DNA of 64,000 bases. Source: Xanthostigma xanthostigma. Lineage: Eukaryota > Arthropoda > Insecta > Raphidioptera > Raphidiidae. The DNA is taken from positions 9,362,001 to 9,426,000 of the forward strand of contig OY754464.1 of assembly GCA_963575645.1 (NCBI GenBank). The letters are read 5' to 3'. Under the pieces are notes generated by a model. It had not been told where the DNA came from. It saw only the letters and a program-made list of their open reading frames with translations, and did no database searches. Below, piece after piece: positions 1-13,343 of the stretch; positions within the stretch are counted from its first letter, which is position 1; the number at the start of each line of letters is the position of its first letter. The translations under genes and the position numbers were made by a program.

Positions 1-320
1 TTTATACATAGCGTAATTTTTACATTATACACTTTAGACAGTGTTGTTTGTGGTACAACTTTGCGGTTATGACAACTTGCCCATTTAAATAACCTTCGAC
101 AACATCATATACATGACCAGAATTATATAATTTTTCGCCTTTTGAGCTATTCTGTCCATGTACACGAGTATTAATTACAGGTTGAAATGCGTACTTATTT
201 TTTTCATTTTTTCAAATATTTTTCATTGTTTACTATTATAAAATCATCCCATTTTCTTCATTAATTAGATACTAGAGAGCGCCAACTTCGTCAGTAGTGC
301 TGACTCTATGTTTCACGCAC
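1..320. repeat. Dispersed repeat R1, copy a
   Basis: This stretch recurs in reverse orientation at 7724-8046 with only scattered mismatches and small indels. The window opens inside it, so its left end is unknown. No coding frame or terminal structure is visible. The paired copies enclose 7.4 kb of other repeats. Confidence 0.85.
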
Positions 321-476
321 GATTCCAATAAGCTTTATACTATGAGTTTTTTAAAGTAGGTAAATTAAATTAACTATCTTTAAAAATAATTTTCGATGTT
401 TGTGCACCCTTTTTCTAAATATAAAAAGATAAATGTACATTTTACAAACATATAAAATAAATCAATTATAATTTGA

Positions 477-1079
477 CTAGTGTGACCTGTGCGAATTATT
501 CGCACTAAATAATTAGTATAATAATTATCACTTTACAAAATTATTTTTTAAATATGATTGCAGGTATTCAATTAGTTTCTAATTTTGCACACTGCTTATA
601 ACGTTCTTCTTTTTGTTGTATTTAAATATGAAGCTCAGATGACAGATCGAAGAAATATTTTACTAAAATTGTCATATAGAGGCGCAAGTAGCAAAAGCGT
701 TGAGCTTAGCCATCAGATGGCATCATGCAGCATTGCTGTGACGTTGTTCAGCGTTGCTCGCTGTTTCAAAATTAAAGCCGTCAGATGGCAGGATGCAGTA
801 TTATGTCTGTTGTATTACAATATGAAGGTCAGATGACAGATCGAAGTGTTGACGTTGTTTCAAAATTAACGCCGTCAGATGGCAGACGTTGTTCAGCGTT
901 GCTGTATTTTAAATAATTTACAAAAACAAAAATCAATAATAAATTTTTTAGTTGTCGATGTCAGTAGAGCAAGCAATTATCTGTAAAATGATATATAATT
1001 TATGTGGAGAAATTGTGAGGTTTTATCTAAAAAGGGAGGCAAACATCTTAACCTTAGCGTATTAATATATATTATATGA
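477..1079 (-). mobile_element. Non-autonomous Helitron, copy H1
   Basis: Read on the minus strand it begins TCATATA after an A (1080) and ends with the 7-bp-stem hairpin GTGCGAA-TTA-TTCGCAC, about 8 nt, then CTAG followed by T. There is no target-site duplication. A 5' TC, a 3' hairpin before CTRR and insertion between A and T are Helitron hallmarks. The inside carries repeats of the word GCCATCTGACGGC and no Rep/helicase. An 83-codon frame at 585-836 recurs in the other copies and is not a gene. Copies H2 (28994-29587) and H4 (48413-49005) share both ends. Confidence 0.8.
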
Positions 1080-2001
1080 TTATATGATGTTCATATTTTC
1101 ATTGTTTAAATAAACAGTGTGTATAGCTGCGTCAATTGAGATATTATCCAGCGATAGGCATTTCTCTGTTTACCGACTGTCCGGTAATACTTTTTCATTC
1201 TTGCACTTTGTCATAAAAGTTGCAAGAGATTTTAGAATTTAACAATAGTTTATATACCTACATAAAATATTGTGTGTCAGTAAGCAGGATGTGTTGGTTA
1301 TTTAATGCGGATTATGGTAAATAACAATAGCAGCTCAATACTAATTTGCCTTAAGATTTTCTAAGTAAAATTTGAATTAACTTTTGTGGGTATTTGGTTT
1401 TCCCAACTAAACACACATTAATGCGAAAGTCATGTCAAAATGCGGGTTTTTGTTTAATGGTGTTTACATTTCTTATCTATCATTTCATTATACTGTTTAT
1501 AAATAAAGATAACCTTCAAAGAAATTACTGGTAAGAAGTTAAATATTGTGTTGTTTTTCGAGTCTATTCTTTTTCTGTTATTATAACCAATGAGCTGTAG
1601 ATATGGAGTGCTAGATTGGGCTGCACGAGCAATTTATGACAGAAAGATATAGCGGTAGTCAATCCGTCTTTGTTCAACAACAGACAACAAGACGGGCCAG
1701 AAAGAGACGTACATATATATACAGTGTTTATTGCATTCTCTTTCTTGTTGGTTTGCTTGGTTTTGCCACTACATCGATTAACTACGACACAAAAAAGTTT
1801 TAAATACTCTGCGCATTGAAATTTTTTAATAAGCTTCTTAATCATTTGCAAACCTTGCCTACGCAAAAATTTAAAAAACAAACAAAATTGGTTTTCACTA
1901 CTAATTAATGTTAGCTATATTATAACATAGAGGAATTTTTTGACTCTCGATTTTAATTATTATTGTATCTCTATCTCTGATGACTTCACACTGTATGTAA
2001 A
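1080..2001. other. Unassigned AT-rich DNA
   Basis: I see no recognisable gene or repeat end. A 105-codon minus-strand frame (1564-1881) has low-complexity composition and no motif I recognise. Confidence 0.5.
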
Positions 2002-2494
2002 TGTTACGGTCAATGTCCGGAAGCCGGGCAATGTCAACAATGCCCGAGCCACATCGGGCAATGTTCGAAATCGGACAAGGTTCAAAAACTAGATTTTTTA
2101 TAAACATGAAACGCTGACATTTGATTGTATCTTTATCATGAGAAGTTATCATTAACGCTTTATGGAATTTTTATCACTGATATCAACTATTGAAGAATAT
2201 ATTTTTCAGCTTTCTATATTACAATTATTGATGATTGAAAACACGTATAAAAATAATATTCTTCAATAGTTAATATCAGTGATAAAAATTTCATAAAGCG
2301 TTAATGATAACTTATCATGATAAAGATACAATCAAATGTCAGCGTTTCATGTTTATAAAAAATCTATTTTTTTAACCTTGTCCGATTTCGGACATTGCCC
2401 GATGTGGCTTGGGCATTGTCGACATTGACCGGACAATGTCGACATTGCCCGGGCATTGCCGACATTGCCCGGCTTCCGGACATTGACCGTAACA
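2002..2494. mobile_element. Foldback element with long inverted arms
   Basis: The ends are inverted copies starting TGTTACGGTCAATGTCCGG. Arms of roughly 190 and 245 bp pair almost throughout around a ~55-bp centre. The arms contain short tandem words of the type CGGGCAATGTC, with more copies in the right arm, which explains the unequal arm lengths. Open frames at 1901-2152 and 2395-2664 share a peptide only because they read these repeats. No clear target duplication. Confidence 0.75.
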
Positions 2495-2926
2495 TATATA
2501 TTTTGTGTGCAAATATATTATATTCTATGCGCAGTAATACCTACATTGGCAATCTCTATCTCGCTGTTCTGCGCTCCGAAGCAGCACATGCAACGTCATC
2601 ATCAGATACTCCCGTTGTACTCCTGACTCACAAGTTATTCCCTGTTATTAGATTGGTTTATTAGCACATTAGTACAAATACGCATCTATCACTGTCATAT
2701 GCTAGAAGTGTTCACTGAATCTATCTCACTCAGTCAACTCCTTTGACGGCTTTGATTCGCTGCTGGCTCATGACAGTAGTGACTAGTGTTACAGTGTATA
2801 TTGTCGTTTGTTGGCAACAGTGTTTGAAAGAGTTAATAATTAAAACATCATAAACATGGATGTGATTAATAATTTAATTAACCCCACTGCCCCTCATTCC
2901 TATAGACAGTGTTAGGAGGTACCTCA
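2495..2926. other. Unassigned DNA
   Basis: Nothing recognisable apart from the tail of a short open frame extending out of the foldback element. Confidence 0.45.
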
Positions 2927-2934
2927 TTTAACAT

Positions 2935-3921
2935 TAGAGATGTGTCGTTCACGCTGGACCCGTTCACTGTGAACGGGTCCAATAGTGAACGACTACGAAC
3001 GAATCTGAATTCAGTTCTCAATCGGATCTGGTTCAGTCTGTGCATCCACGGTTTAACATTTCTGTATTGCATATTTTTGTAGAATGTAGTGTACCAACTC
3101 CGACTGACCGACGAACGATGAACGAAATTGATATTTCAGAAATTCAGAGACATACGCTTTACGTGAATATACAACACAGCACGCGCCACACACAGTATAA
3201 TATGAGATGAGTACACTGTACACACTATCGCCTGACGCTTATCTCTATCTTAATGTTTTGATTGTTTGCAAATTGCAAACCATTGTCAAATGTTTATTCG
3301 ATTTTTGAAAGATGCTTTGTTTAGGGCTATATACTAAATAAAGATAACCCAATAGTATTTTTTAACAATATAAGTATGAGGCTATGAGCTGAAGCCTGGA
3401 TGTTTATATTTTCTAAATAATGAAACAAATTGAAAGCAAGCATTTTTTCATACTATAGGTAGCGTATAGATTGTTAATTATTTATACCTATTAAAGAAAG
3501 TGTCACAGATCATGTTTTTAAATTCTAATATGTGAATTTTTTTTTATTTTATATTCAATTGGAAATTTTAAGTTTTGTGTGTGTGTGTTTTTTTATAAAT
3601 GGCATTAACTTTACATCGAATTGAAAATTTTGAGTTGTGACATTTAATATAATATGTATCGTTATTATTAATAATAAATAAAGTATAAACCCGCGTTAAA
3701 ATTAATAAAAAAAATACGATAATCATCAGTCGCCACATTTAGCAAACCGAATCACCGGATCCTGCAACATAGTAAGTACGTAAATGGAATTCGGTAGCAC
3801 ATATTCACATAGAGATCACGGAGCGACTGGATCACTTGATCCGTTCAATAAGACCCGTTCATTACGCGAACGAGATCCGGTTGGAACGAATCTTCGTTGT
3901 GACCCAGACCGCCCATCACTA
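2935..3921. mobile_element. hAT-like non-autonomous element
   Basis: Perfect 8-bp target duplication TTTAACAT (2927-2934 and 3922-3929) flanks imperfect TIRs TAGAGATGTGTCGTTCAC / TAGTGATGGGCGGTCTGG. An 8-bp duplication is diagnostic of hAT-type insertion. A 12-bp-arm palindrome (2956-2980) and its relatives near the right end form a subterminal inverted structure. No transposase. Confidence 0.75.
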
Positions 3922-3929
3922 TTTAACAT

Positions 3930-4996
3930 GTTTACGTGCCTCACTGCCATGAGAACTGAGGCCTGACGTTGAGACCTATCTTTCAATGACACTTTGTATA
4001 GGTTATATACCTATCTCAAGCTTTATAAAATTATAACCCTGTTGGTGAGTAATATAATAAGCGCGTAATCGCGCATTATTTGGTTCGTAAACGTATTTCA
4101 ATGGGTTGTGCGTTCCATTTAGTGCTTTGATGTATTGATTTACAGTAGCAGGCGCGTGGTACGTGGTACGTTAATTGTTTTTGTTAAAATTTTAGAAAAC
4201 ATCTTTTGAATGTTTAATAACGGAATCTATACTGATGTTTATGTTTTTTTTTTTCGAGATTTTGAGTCTTTTGTTTGACATATGTTTGACATGCAGGGTT
4301 GCGCAAAACAATGTCAAAAAATTTGTTTTGACAATGTTCTTTGATTGGTCTCAGAAATTACAGTTTTTTAAGTTTGTTAAGTTTTAACTGTTTTTTATAC
4401 ATGCAATGAGCAGTCTAATGTCATATACAAGGTCATTTTTTTAAATGGCCTATTAGAAGTTTCTCAGCTTAGAAATGGAATACAAATCTGAAAATTGGTA
4501 CAGGACCTTTGTATCACGTGATCTATCTTTCTAAAATATTTTCGTCAAGATGGCGCCACCGGTTATGTCAAAAACGGACGCCATCTTTGTTTTTTTAAAT
4601 GGCACCTCCCATTTTTTATTACATATTATGATTCCCCCTTTCATTTTAAGTAAGGAGCACCCCACTTTTGGGTACCTATCTCTCATAGTTTTTGACTTAT
4701 GTCAAATTATGTGTCAAATTTGGTCATTGTAGAGTCAACTTTGAAAAATCATAACTCCTAAACGGTTAAAGATAGAGACTTGCGATTTTTTTTATTTGAA
4801 AGAGCAAAGAAAGGGGATTCTTTTGGTATGTCGGCGGTTTCTGAGCGACGCCGGAGTTGCATACTATGATTTTTCAGTTTTGGACATAAAAAAATGGCGA
4901 TATCTCAACTTTTCCAAATGGCAACCCCCATTTTTTATAGCAATTAATTATTTTTCGAGCAGAATCGATTTAAAATTCTACAATGCTTTTCTTATA
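3930..4996. other. Unassigned DNA with weak internal duplication
   Basis: No gene seen. Around 4596-4620 and 4914-4938 an imperfect ~25-bp direct repeat (AAATGGCA.C.CCCATTTTTTA) suggests remnants of an unclassified repeat. Open frames at 4550-4732 and 4796-4999 lie in it and have no motifs. Confidence 0.45.
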
Positions 4997-5275
4997 TGAG
5001 CGTAGTGGTGAGAGCACTAGACTCGCACTCGGGAGGTATCGGGTTCGAATCCCGGCGAGGGAAGATGTGGCTAGGACTTTTTCCTACTGCGTCTCGCCAA
5101 GAAACGGTAATTCCTGTACCAGTCATCTTGTTGAAGTTTTCCATAGTTTCCTTCAATAATGCCAGATAAATATCGAGATGGTTTCTTAGGTATTCAAGGC
5201 CATGGCCGATTACATGTCAAACTCCTATAGTCAAATTTCGGACAAAACCGGACCGGGTCGCTATATAAGTACATT
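4997..5275 (+). mobile_element. tRNA-derived SINE-like element
   Basis: The head has RNA polymerase III promoter boxes: an A-box-like TAGTGGTGAGAG (5003-5014) and a perfect B box GGTTCGAATCC (5042-5052), spaced as in a tRNA. The acceptor and anticodon stems do not fold as a functional tRNA. About 220 bp of non-tRNA body follow. The 3' limit is a guess, and no target duplication was identified. Confidence 0.6.
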
Positions 5276-5958
5276 AAATTCAAAATAATTAAGAAGTGAG
5301 TCATTAATATATACTTCACAGTGCAGTATAAGCGGCATAGTTTTTATGCACGGGCCGGATATGCTTTGCATAGTTATTTGCTTTGTCACTCCATTAAACG
5401 AACTATATACTATACTGATAACTAACAAATTAAATTTTAACAGTACCGATCAGTTTCGTAAATTATATTAAATTATATTAAAAGTATTTTTTTTTTCAAA
5501 ATCTGAATGATGTGAAACGACATTTTAAGCGCCCTAGATTCCACCATTAGATCAACGCCATTTATACTTATTTTCAGGCAAATAAATAGTCCACGTGTTT
5601 AGAGAGAGAGAGAGTGAGAGAAAGGGACATGTAGTAGTATATTTACATAATATAATATTAATACATATGTCGATACTTAAAACTTTTAAAGATTCCTCCA
5701 TATTGAATATCGTATCAATTGTTTGCCTATACTTAGTCATGTCAACATTTGTGATTCTTGCAGCCGGTATAGTTCTACTGGTTCTACTATACGTACACCA
5801 TTCACCGATAATGCAGGACGTATCTATATTAACATTTTACGACATTAACAATATTTACCAGTGGTGGGCGTTGATTCTACGACCTATAGTTAAATCAACT
5901 GTTAATCGTTTGTCAACGAATCGACTGTTTTTGTTTTAAACACGTTTTTATTGGTTTC
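5276..5958. other. Unassigned DNA with short GA tract
   Basis: Contains an impure GA run (about 5601-5620). A 114-codon frame (5595-5939) looks accidental: it starts in the GA tract and has no recognisable domain. Confidence 0.45.
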
Positions 5959-6347
5959 ACTGCTAGCCGGTAGGCTGGGTACGAAGCTAGAAATGACGTC
6001 ACTGCGGGCTGGCCTGCTAGCTCAGAAGATAGGTTTTAAAATTAGAACAGGGGATATTTTCCCTGCTAGATTTCTTGCTAGGTGTGAGCAAGAACCAATC
6101 AGGAAGCAGTATCTTGTCACGTGGGCACTTGAACAAACGCCCACAAACCAACATAGCGTCATTCTGCTCAGAGTCAGACAACAGACACGCTTTGGTCTGT
6201 GTTTATATTCGAACTGTCACTGCGCGCGCACCACAAAAGAAGATTGGAAAATAGTCTCGTGTGAAGCGAGCACTTAACAGCAATAAAAAAACCAGCTCTA
6301 GAAAACTTTAGGCAAATCTAGCAAGGAATTTAGCAGCGTTTCTAGCC
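5959..6347 (-). mobile_element. PIF/Harbinger-like MITE, truncated copy
   Basis: Homologous to 24668-25086 and 45632-46045 in opposite orientation, including the internal GTGGGCGTTTGTTCAAGT region. Both terminal ~15-30 bp are missing: the high-coordinate end stops at TTTCTAGCC next to TTAAG. A 108-codon frame at 5951-6277 reads the MITE and is not a gene. Confidence 0.75.
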
Positions 6348-7535
<1,188 letters not shown>

Positions 7536-7723
7536 AAACAATTTCATCAAGTAATGTTGAGTATTCGATTCACTGCAGTACAGCAAAAAATGATTTCCAT
7601 CATGTTATTTATAACTTAAGACTTTAATACTGATGTCCAGTAGATTTTTATACGGTGGGAACTTTGAACTATAAGGTGGCTTGGGCAAAACAGCAGCTAA
7701 CTTGTATAAATTCTATGGGGACC

Positions 7724-8046
7724 GTGCGTGAAACATAAAGGCAGCACTACTGGCGAAGTTGGCGCTCTCTAGTATCTAATTAATGAAGTAAATGGGATGA
7801 TTTTATATAATAGTAAACAATGAAAATTATTTGAAAAAATGGAAAAAATAAGAAGTACGCATTTCAACCTGTAATTAAAACTCGTGTACATGGACAGAAT
7901 AGCTCAAAAGGCGAAAAATTATATAATTCTGGTCATGTATGATGTTGTCGAAGGTTATTTAAATGGGCAAGTTGTCATAACCGCAAAGTTGTAGCACAAA
8001 CAACTGTGTCTAAAGTGTATAATGTAAAAATTACGCTATGTATAAA
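7724..8046. repeat. Dispersed repeat R1, copy b (inverted)
   Basis: Reverse-orientation copy of 1-320. The homology ends at the GTGCGTGAAACATA word. Confidence 0.85.
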
Positions 8047-9072
8047 TAATTTTTTGTTTATAATATATTTTGTATAATATTAGTATTTTACTTTGTAATT
8101 TACTTATATATTTTCGATAACTGAAAAAATGCAACTTTTTTACCCAAAGCCTGCTCAATTATATGATATTTTGAATAAATTCTCCCATAAAATAACCATT
8201 TTTACCACCAGTTGGCGTGAAAATCACGATGCTCGGTCCCCATTGTTAATAAATATATCGTGAATAAAATATATGATGTACTTATTATTATTATTATAAT
8301 ATACTTATGTATACCTACCATTAAACAAATCGAAATCGATTCTGAGAAACGAACATACAATAATGCCATAATACAGGCAGCAGAGACAAGAAATTAGCTG
8401 CTGAACTTATCAATGATGAAGAGTGTAAGACCTCGTCTTTATATTACTTCAAGTAATTATCACAGCGAGCGGTGATTTGGGGTTTATGTTATATAACTCA
8501 TTAACACAGATTGTGTGCATGAAATAGATTTGCGATGATTATGTCAAATCTGTTTTAGAAAGCTATATTCTTTCTCAATTTATAAAATAGTATAGTTTAT
8601 GTATTGTAGATGGGCGGGACAAGCTTCACAAACGGAATAATTTTGGTTGGACAATCTTATTCGCTGGGTGCGTGACGGCAGCACCGTCTACCGTTCGCAA
8701 TTTTTTATGCTGTTATAACATTGTGTCAAATGAGCATTTTTTAAATAACTGTAATAATAAATTAATTATCGAAATTTTTACACCCATGAAGGAGAGATTG
8801 CTTATGTTGTTGCACTGAAAAAAACATATTGAGTGTAATTATTATTTGGAAAAATATATATTATTCGACGTTTACTTCCACGAAGACTACTAGCGCCGCT
8901 AGCGGACAATAGAGCGAGATCGAACCGCCTTGTTATTATATTGTTTTAAGCCGCGAAGCTTCTTAACAAACGATATGGCAGGCGGCGCTCCGAAAACGAC
9001 ATTTAGGACGTGGCATCATGAAATCATACTCTATAACCGTTGCATGATTTATTGATTCAATTGTCCCCACTC
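8047..9072. other. Unassigned AT-rich DNA
   Basis: No gene, RNA or repeat boundary recognised. A slightly GC-richer patch at 8880-9000 has no open frame of note. Confidence 0.45.
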
Positions 9073-9626
9073 TACAGATGATTTTTAAGTTGATTATTTT
9101 TTTTGCAGCGTGTAGAAATCAAATAGACGAACAAATATTTCAAGTAACTTTTTTATCAAAAGTCAAAATTGATAAAAAAGTTACTTGAAATATTTGTTCG
9201 TCTATAAATAAATAAGAAACAGGCTCTCAAAGTTTAATTAAATTTTGAGGTTAGTCCTGGCGTTATGTTATGTTACTATGGAAATATGTCATTATCAAGT
9301 AAGTATTCACAGAAATTCGAAGTTATTCCCGTTTTTTTGGACACAAAGATGCGTGCGTCGTAGACATATGCTTGTAGTAGCGATAAGGGCCTTCCACAAA
9401 TTATTTGGGGTACATTTACGATTCGTACTATCATTTCTTCGCACGTGTTAACCGGACTTTTGAATTAATTAAATAAAATTAAAAAAGAAATAATTTAACT
9501 TTGAAAGGTTGTTTCTCTCTTATTTTTGAGTTTTGGTAAAAAAATTACTTAAAATATTTGTTCGTCTGTTTGATTTCTACACGCTGTTAAAAAAGAAGAA
9601 TCGATCAACTTAAAAATCATCCTGTA
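9073..9626. mobile_element. Inverted-repeat element with internal perfect hairpin
   Basis: The ends are imperfect inverted repeats of about 85 bp (left TACAGATGATTTTTAAGTTG). Just inside the left end lies a perfect 36-bp inverted pair, 9124-9159 and 9169-9204, separated by 9 nt. It looks like a second short copy of the terminal sequence. A 68-codon frame (9245-9451) inside has no recognised motif. Confidence 0.7.
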
Positions 9627-9741
9627 TACTCTTCACCCGGCCAATACTTGAGATAATTCACTATATTATTTTTGAATTTATATTAGCCCAATAATTCGGA
9701 CATTTTGTGATTATATGTGTGCAAAGTTTGGTGATTATTAG

Positions 9742-9904
9742 AGCATGCTTTCAAAAATCAGAAGTCGCGGACTTAAATGCTAACTTCGCTCGAATGTTCA
9801 TCGATTATGATTGCTCTGATTTAACTGACTTTGTATCAGTTAAAACAACAAAGCCACCTGTGTATACAATGCCGTTAATTCAGGATTCTACTTCGTTATA
9901 TTAT
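9742..9904 (+). CDS. Speculative isolated exon, unknown protein
   Basis: An open stretch encodes FQKSEVADLNANFARMFIDY and continues through a Pro/Thr-containing segment to STSLYY. It is followed by the strong 5' splice-site sequence GTAAGT at 9905-9910 and preceded by TTATTAG, a possible 3' splice site with a weak pyrimidine tract. The peptide is less biased to AT-codon residues than other frames here. I do not recognise a family, and no partner exon was found within several kb. It may be chance or an element fragment. Confidence 0.25.
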
Positions 9905-9910
9905 GTAAGT

Positions 9911-10256
9911 ATTTGTATTTTTTATAGTGACCATTATTGGTTCATGTTATTGTTAAATAAAATACACATTTTCTATACAATTTTGCGTCCAATTTAGATG
10001 TTAATAGATTTTATTATGAACATAACCCATTTAACATTTTTTTATATGTTGGTTTTATTGTAAATACAATGCAGTGTATTGTTACGCCCCTGTGATATTT
10101 GCTGTCATTTGTCAGTTTTGACATTAATAATGATAAAATACAAGAACCAATAATTGATTTGTTTTGTCGGTCGTGTACATAGTTTGTAATGTATGTGCTT
10201 TGTTCTACATTAAATATTAATAAATAATATTGTAGTTTATATTCATAATATACAAA
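9911..10256. other. Unassigned DNA
   Basis: No gene or repeat end recognised. A 95-codon minus frame (10014-10301) has no known motif. Confidence 0.4.
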
Positions 10257-11403
10257 TATACAGTATGTAAACACGTAAGGTGCACATAGGGAAATTAACA
10301 CTGGGAAAAAATGGCTGGATCAGAGTGAGCCTTGAAATCATGTTTTTCAATTTGACAGATAATATTCTTTTGCAAATTGAATGTGTATACTACCGAAGAA
10401 AATATTCAAATGATTACAACATAATCGGACTTTTTTATTAATGGGACATTAAATACTTAAATATGGAGCGAGATCAAATATCTCCGCCTATTCGTGTTGA
10501 ATCTAAAGACATTGGGTCACTGATTTACCACCGCGCATACGTCATACCAGTCAGACAATTTTTGAATGAAATGTTTCCAAACAGATGGAGTTGTTTTTTT
10601 GTTTTATTTTTGTACAAAAAAATTAACATAATGATTTATAAGAGCCTTTTATTATTAAAAAAATTGGTTGTCTGTAAAGTCGGTTTACGGACGATAGTTT
10701 TACGTGATAACGTATTCCGTAATACATAACCTAAATTTATATAATAAATTATTATAATAATTCGAATCTATGATATTGCATCTTTCGCTTCAAATTTAGG
10801 TTAATTTTATTTATTAAAATTACTCACCATATAATATAATTGTTTTTTTTAACTTTCTTTCTTTCGTATTTATTTTAAGTTTCAAAGATTAGCTGTCATA
10901 ATATTTTGAAAACAATTGTTTCACTGTTTATATAAAATTCCAAAACCTACTTACAATATTTAAGTATTTTCATACGTCAAAAAATTGATTTTTATAATGA
11001 TAAAATTTGTATGAAAACGATTTTTTCGAGAGATGAGACCTAGCTTAAACGATTTTTTGCCCCCCCAAAATCCCTTTCTAGTAAATTTCATCCAAATCGT
11101 TAGGGCCGTTTTCGAGAAATACACGCACAGGGTCAGGCGGAACGTTAGGAACGTTACGAACGTTAGGAACGTTACACTTTTTCGTGCATGCAGCCGGTGT
11201 TTTATCAATTTATAAGATTGGTGATTCATCAATTTATAAGACGTTATCACGTCAAAAAGCCAAGTAAAATAAAAATAAATCAAAGTAAAATCCTCAAGAT
11301 TATCACGATAATTCAATAGAAATAACAATTAATGCAGTCATGGCCAACTCTGATCCAAGATAATTTCCCTATGTGCACCTTACGCGTTTACATACTGTAT
11401 ATA
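10257..11403. mobile_element. Element bounded by ~70-bp inverted repeats
   Basis: 10257-10330 and 11339-11403 are inverted copies (TATACAGTATGTAAAC.CGTAAGG). The interval holds an open frame without known motifs (10463-10729) and a complete 0.6-kb F1 unit (10666-11258), apparently a nested insertion. Confidence 0.6.
10666..11258 (+). repeat. Repeat unit F1, copy 1
   Basis: Starts GGTTGTCTGTAAAGTCGG and ends GACGTTATCACGTCAAAAA. The near-terminal words ACGTGATAAC and GTTATCACGT are inverted relative to each other. It includes tandem AACGTTAGG-type words (11140-11176). Copy 2 lies inverted at 11909-12479, and a shortened third copy at 55846-56091 confirms the ends. Confidence 0.8.
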
Positions 11404-11471
11404 CACTATGATCAAAAAAAGCACAAGTTGTAAACTCTAGTATTTCTGTAAGACCCGACATTCGAACAAGG

Positions 11472-11768
11472 CAGGGGTCGGCAACATTTTGAGACGCAAG
11501 AGCCAAAAGTTACAATTTTTAGAGCCGTTAAAAATTTTCAATGTTACAATAGGTATTAATATATTTAATTGTTTATTTAAAATAATTAAATACGAAATAA
11601 TATTCATATTCATATAAAAACACAAATATTTTTAGTACCTACAAATCATATTTAAGTATATTAGCTCGAATAATAAAATAATTAAGTTTTGCGTATGGAA
11701 CTGGAGAGCCGCAACTTTACATCGAAAGAGCCGCGTGCGGCTCGTGAGCCGCAGGTTGCCGACACCTG
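11472..11768. mobile_element. hAT-like MITE between the F1 copies
   Basis: TIRs CAGGGGTCGGCAAC / CAGGTGTCGGCAAC, with perfect target duplication GAACAAGG (11464-11471, 11769-11776). Inside, GAGAGCCGCAACTTTACATC and GCGGCTCGTGAGCCGCAGG recur in the copy at 49844-50147. TIR and 8-bp duplication place it in hAT. Confidence 0.9.
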
Positions 11769-11908
11769 GAACAAGGCAATTGGATTTGATGTGCCATATA
11801 TTTAAGGATGATTTGTCGCTATATTAAAAGTGATGACTGATGAGAATACGTCTAACAAAAAAAATATTATTCAGACAAGTCTGCTGAAGCTACTCAAAAA
11901 ATTAGGAA

Positions 11909-12479
11909 TTTTTGACGTGATAACGTCTTATAAATTGATGAATCACCAATCTTATAAATTGATAAAACACCGGCTGCATGCACGAAAAAGTGTAACGTTC
12001 GTAACGTTCCGCCTGACCCTGTGCGTGCTTTTCTCGAAAACGGCCCTAACGATTTGGATGAAATTTACTGAAAAGGGATTTTGGGGGGCAAAAAATCGTT
12101 TTAGCTAGGTCTCATCTCTCGAAAAAATCGTTTTCTTACAAATTTTATCATTATAAAAATCAATTTTTTGACGTATGAAAATACTTAAATATTGTAAGTA
12201 GGCTTTGGAATTTTATATAAACAGTGAAACAATTGTTTTATAAATAGTATGACAGTTAATCTTTGAGACTTAAATAAATACGAAAGAAAGAAAGTAATAA
12301 AAAAAATTATTTTTATAGGTGGTGAGTAATTTAATAAATAAAATTAACCTAAATTTGAAGTGAAAGATGCAATCATAGATTCGAATTATTATAATTATTA
12401 TATGTAGAATTTAGGTTATGTATTACGGAATACGTTATCACGTAAAACTATCGTCCGTAAACCGACTTTACAGACAACC
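11909..12479 (-). repeat. Repeat unit F1, copy 2 (inverted)
   Basis: Inverted copy of 10666-11258, with one of the tandem AACGTT words deleted. Together the copies form a palindrome with 0.6-kb arms and a 650-bp centre. Frames at 10960-11328 and 11830-12108 are readings of these arms. Confidence 0.85.
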
Positions 12480-13214
12480 ATTTTTTACAACACCGTTCAA
12501 AAGTTATAACATTTTTAGTTATTGCAAATTTACACGTAGGTATACTTAAATGAAAAAGGTACCATCTGGCTAAATCTAGTAAAAAAATAGTAATGAAAAA
12601 ATAATTAGAAAAATTCGTAAAATTGTAAACTAATAGATTAAATAATCAAGAAGCATATATAAGCAATTAACATTTACTGATTTCAATATTATTTATAGAG
12701 AAAAATAATAAATATGAGTGACATTTACGATATTCTAGTGTGATTCATCAAAGAAACGTGGCAATCAAGGTACATTCACAGACAAAAGTTTTTTTATGAT
12801 TAGTAAGCGATTTTGTTTTTTGCCCGCAGATATTATAATAATGACTGCGGGGCATAACCGTAAACCGTTGTATTAAAACTAAAACGAATTGGATCTTGCG
12901 AACCATATTTTTTGTCTAATATAAATATCAGATAAATATCTACCTTCTATATTATATCGGTGATCACCAACTGTTTTTTTTTTCATGAAATTCCGTTTTA
13001 AAAACTTGCCAGATTTTCGCAGTCCGGATTGTAACTTAAGATTCCCGAAAAGTTGTTGACAAACATACAGTTTTTTTAAATTTTTTTAATACAATGCGAA
13101 TTTTTTCGTTCTTTCTGGGGTTACCCTTCCGTTTGGGCCCTGGGCACATGCCTCTGATGCCTCTGCCTGCTTGCAGCCCTGCACAGTAAGGGCCCTTGTC
13201 GCAAAAAAAACTCT
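12480..13214. other. Unassigned DNA
   Basis: No gene seen. A 76-codon minus frame (13036-13266) overlaps the next repeat and is unsupported. Confidence 0.4.
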
Positions 13215-13343
13215 CCCTTGTTTTTACTAAAATGTTTATAAAATTTGCAATTTTTTCGTCCCCCACTTCAATTTTTTCAAAAAGTTTCTAGATGTCATTC
13301 CGAATCGAATAACACCATGATCATAATTATCGGTGACCGGAAT
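13215..13343. repeat. Fragment of foldback family F2
   Basis: Matches one end of the foldback at 22848-23425 (GTTTCTAGATGTCATTCC..ATCGAAT..CACCATGAT), with a small insertion. Confidence 0.7.

Noticed and set aside
585-836. 83-codon open frame, also seen as similar frames at 29231-29509 and 48649-48927
   Set aside because: All lie in copies of the same non-autonomous Helitron and read its GCCATCTGACGGC repeats. Repetition across copies reflects the transposon, not a gene.
1901-2664. Opposite-strand frames sharing the peptide DIARLPDIDRNIYI
   Set aside because: Both read the inverted arms of the foldback element.
10960-12108. Open frames on both strands of the F1 arms
   Set aside because: They share peptides only because the arms are inverted copies.
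13036-13266. 76-codon minus frame with Cys/Gly-rich stretch
   Set aside because: Half of it is foldback F2 sequence and no known domain is visible.
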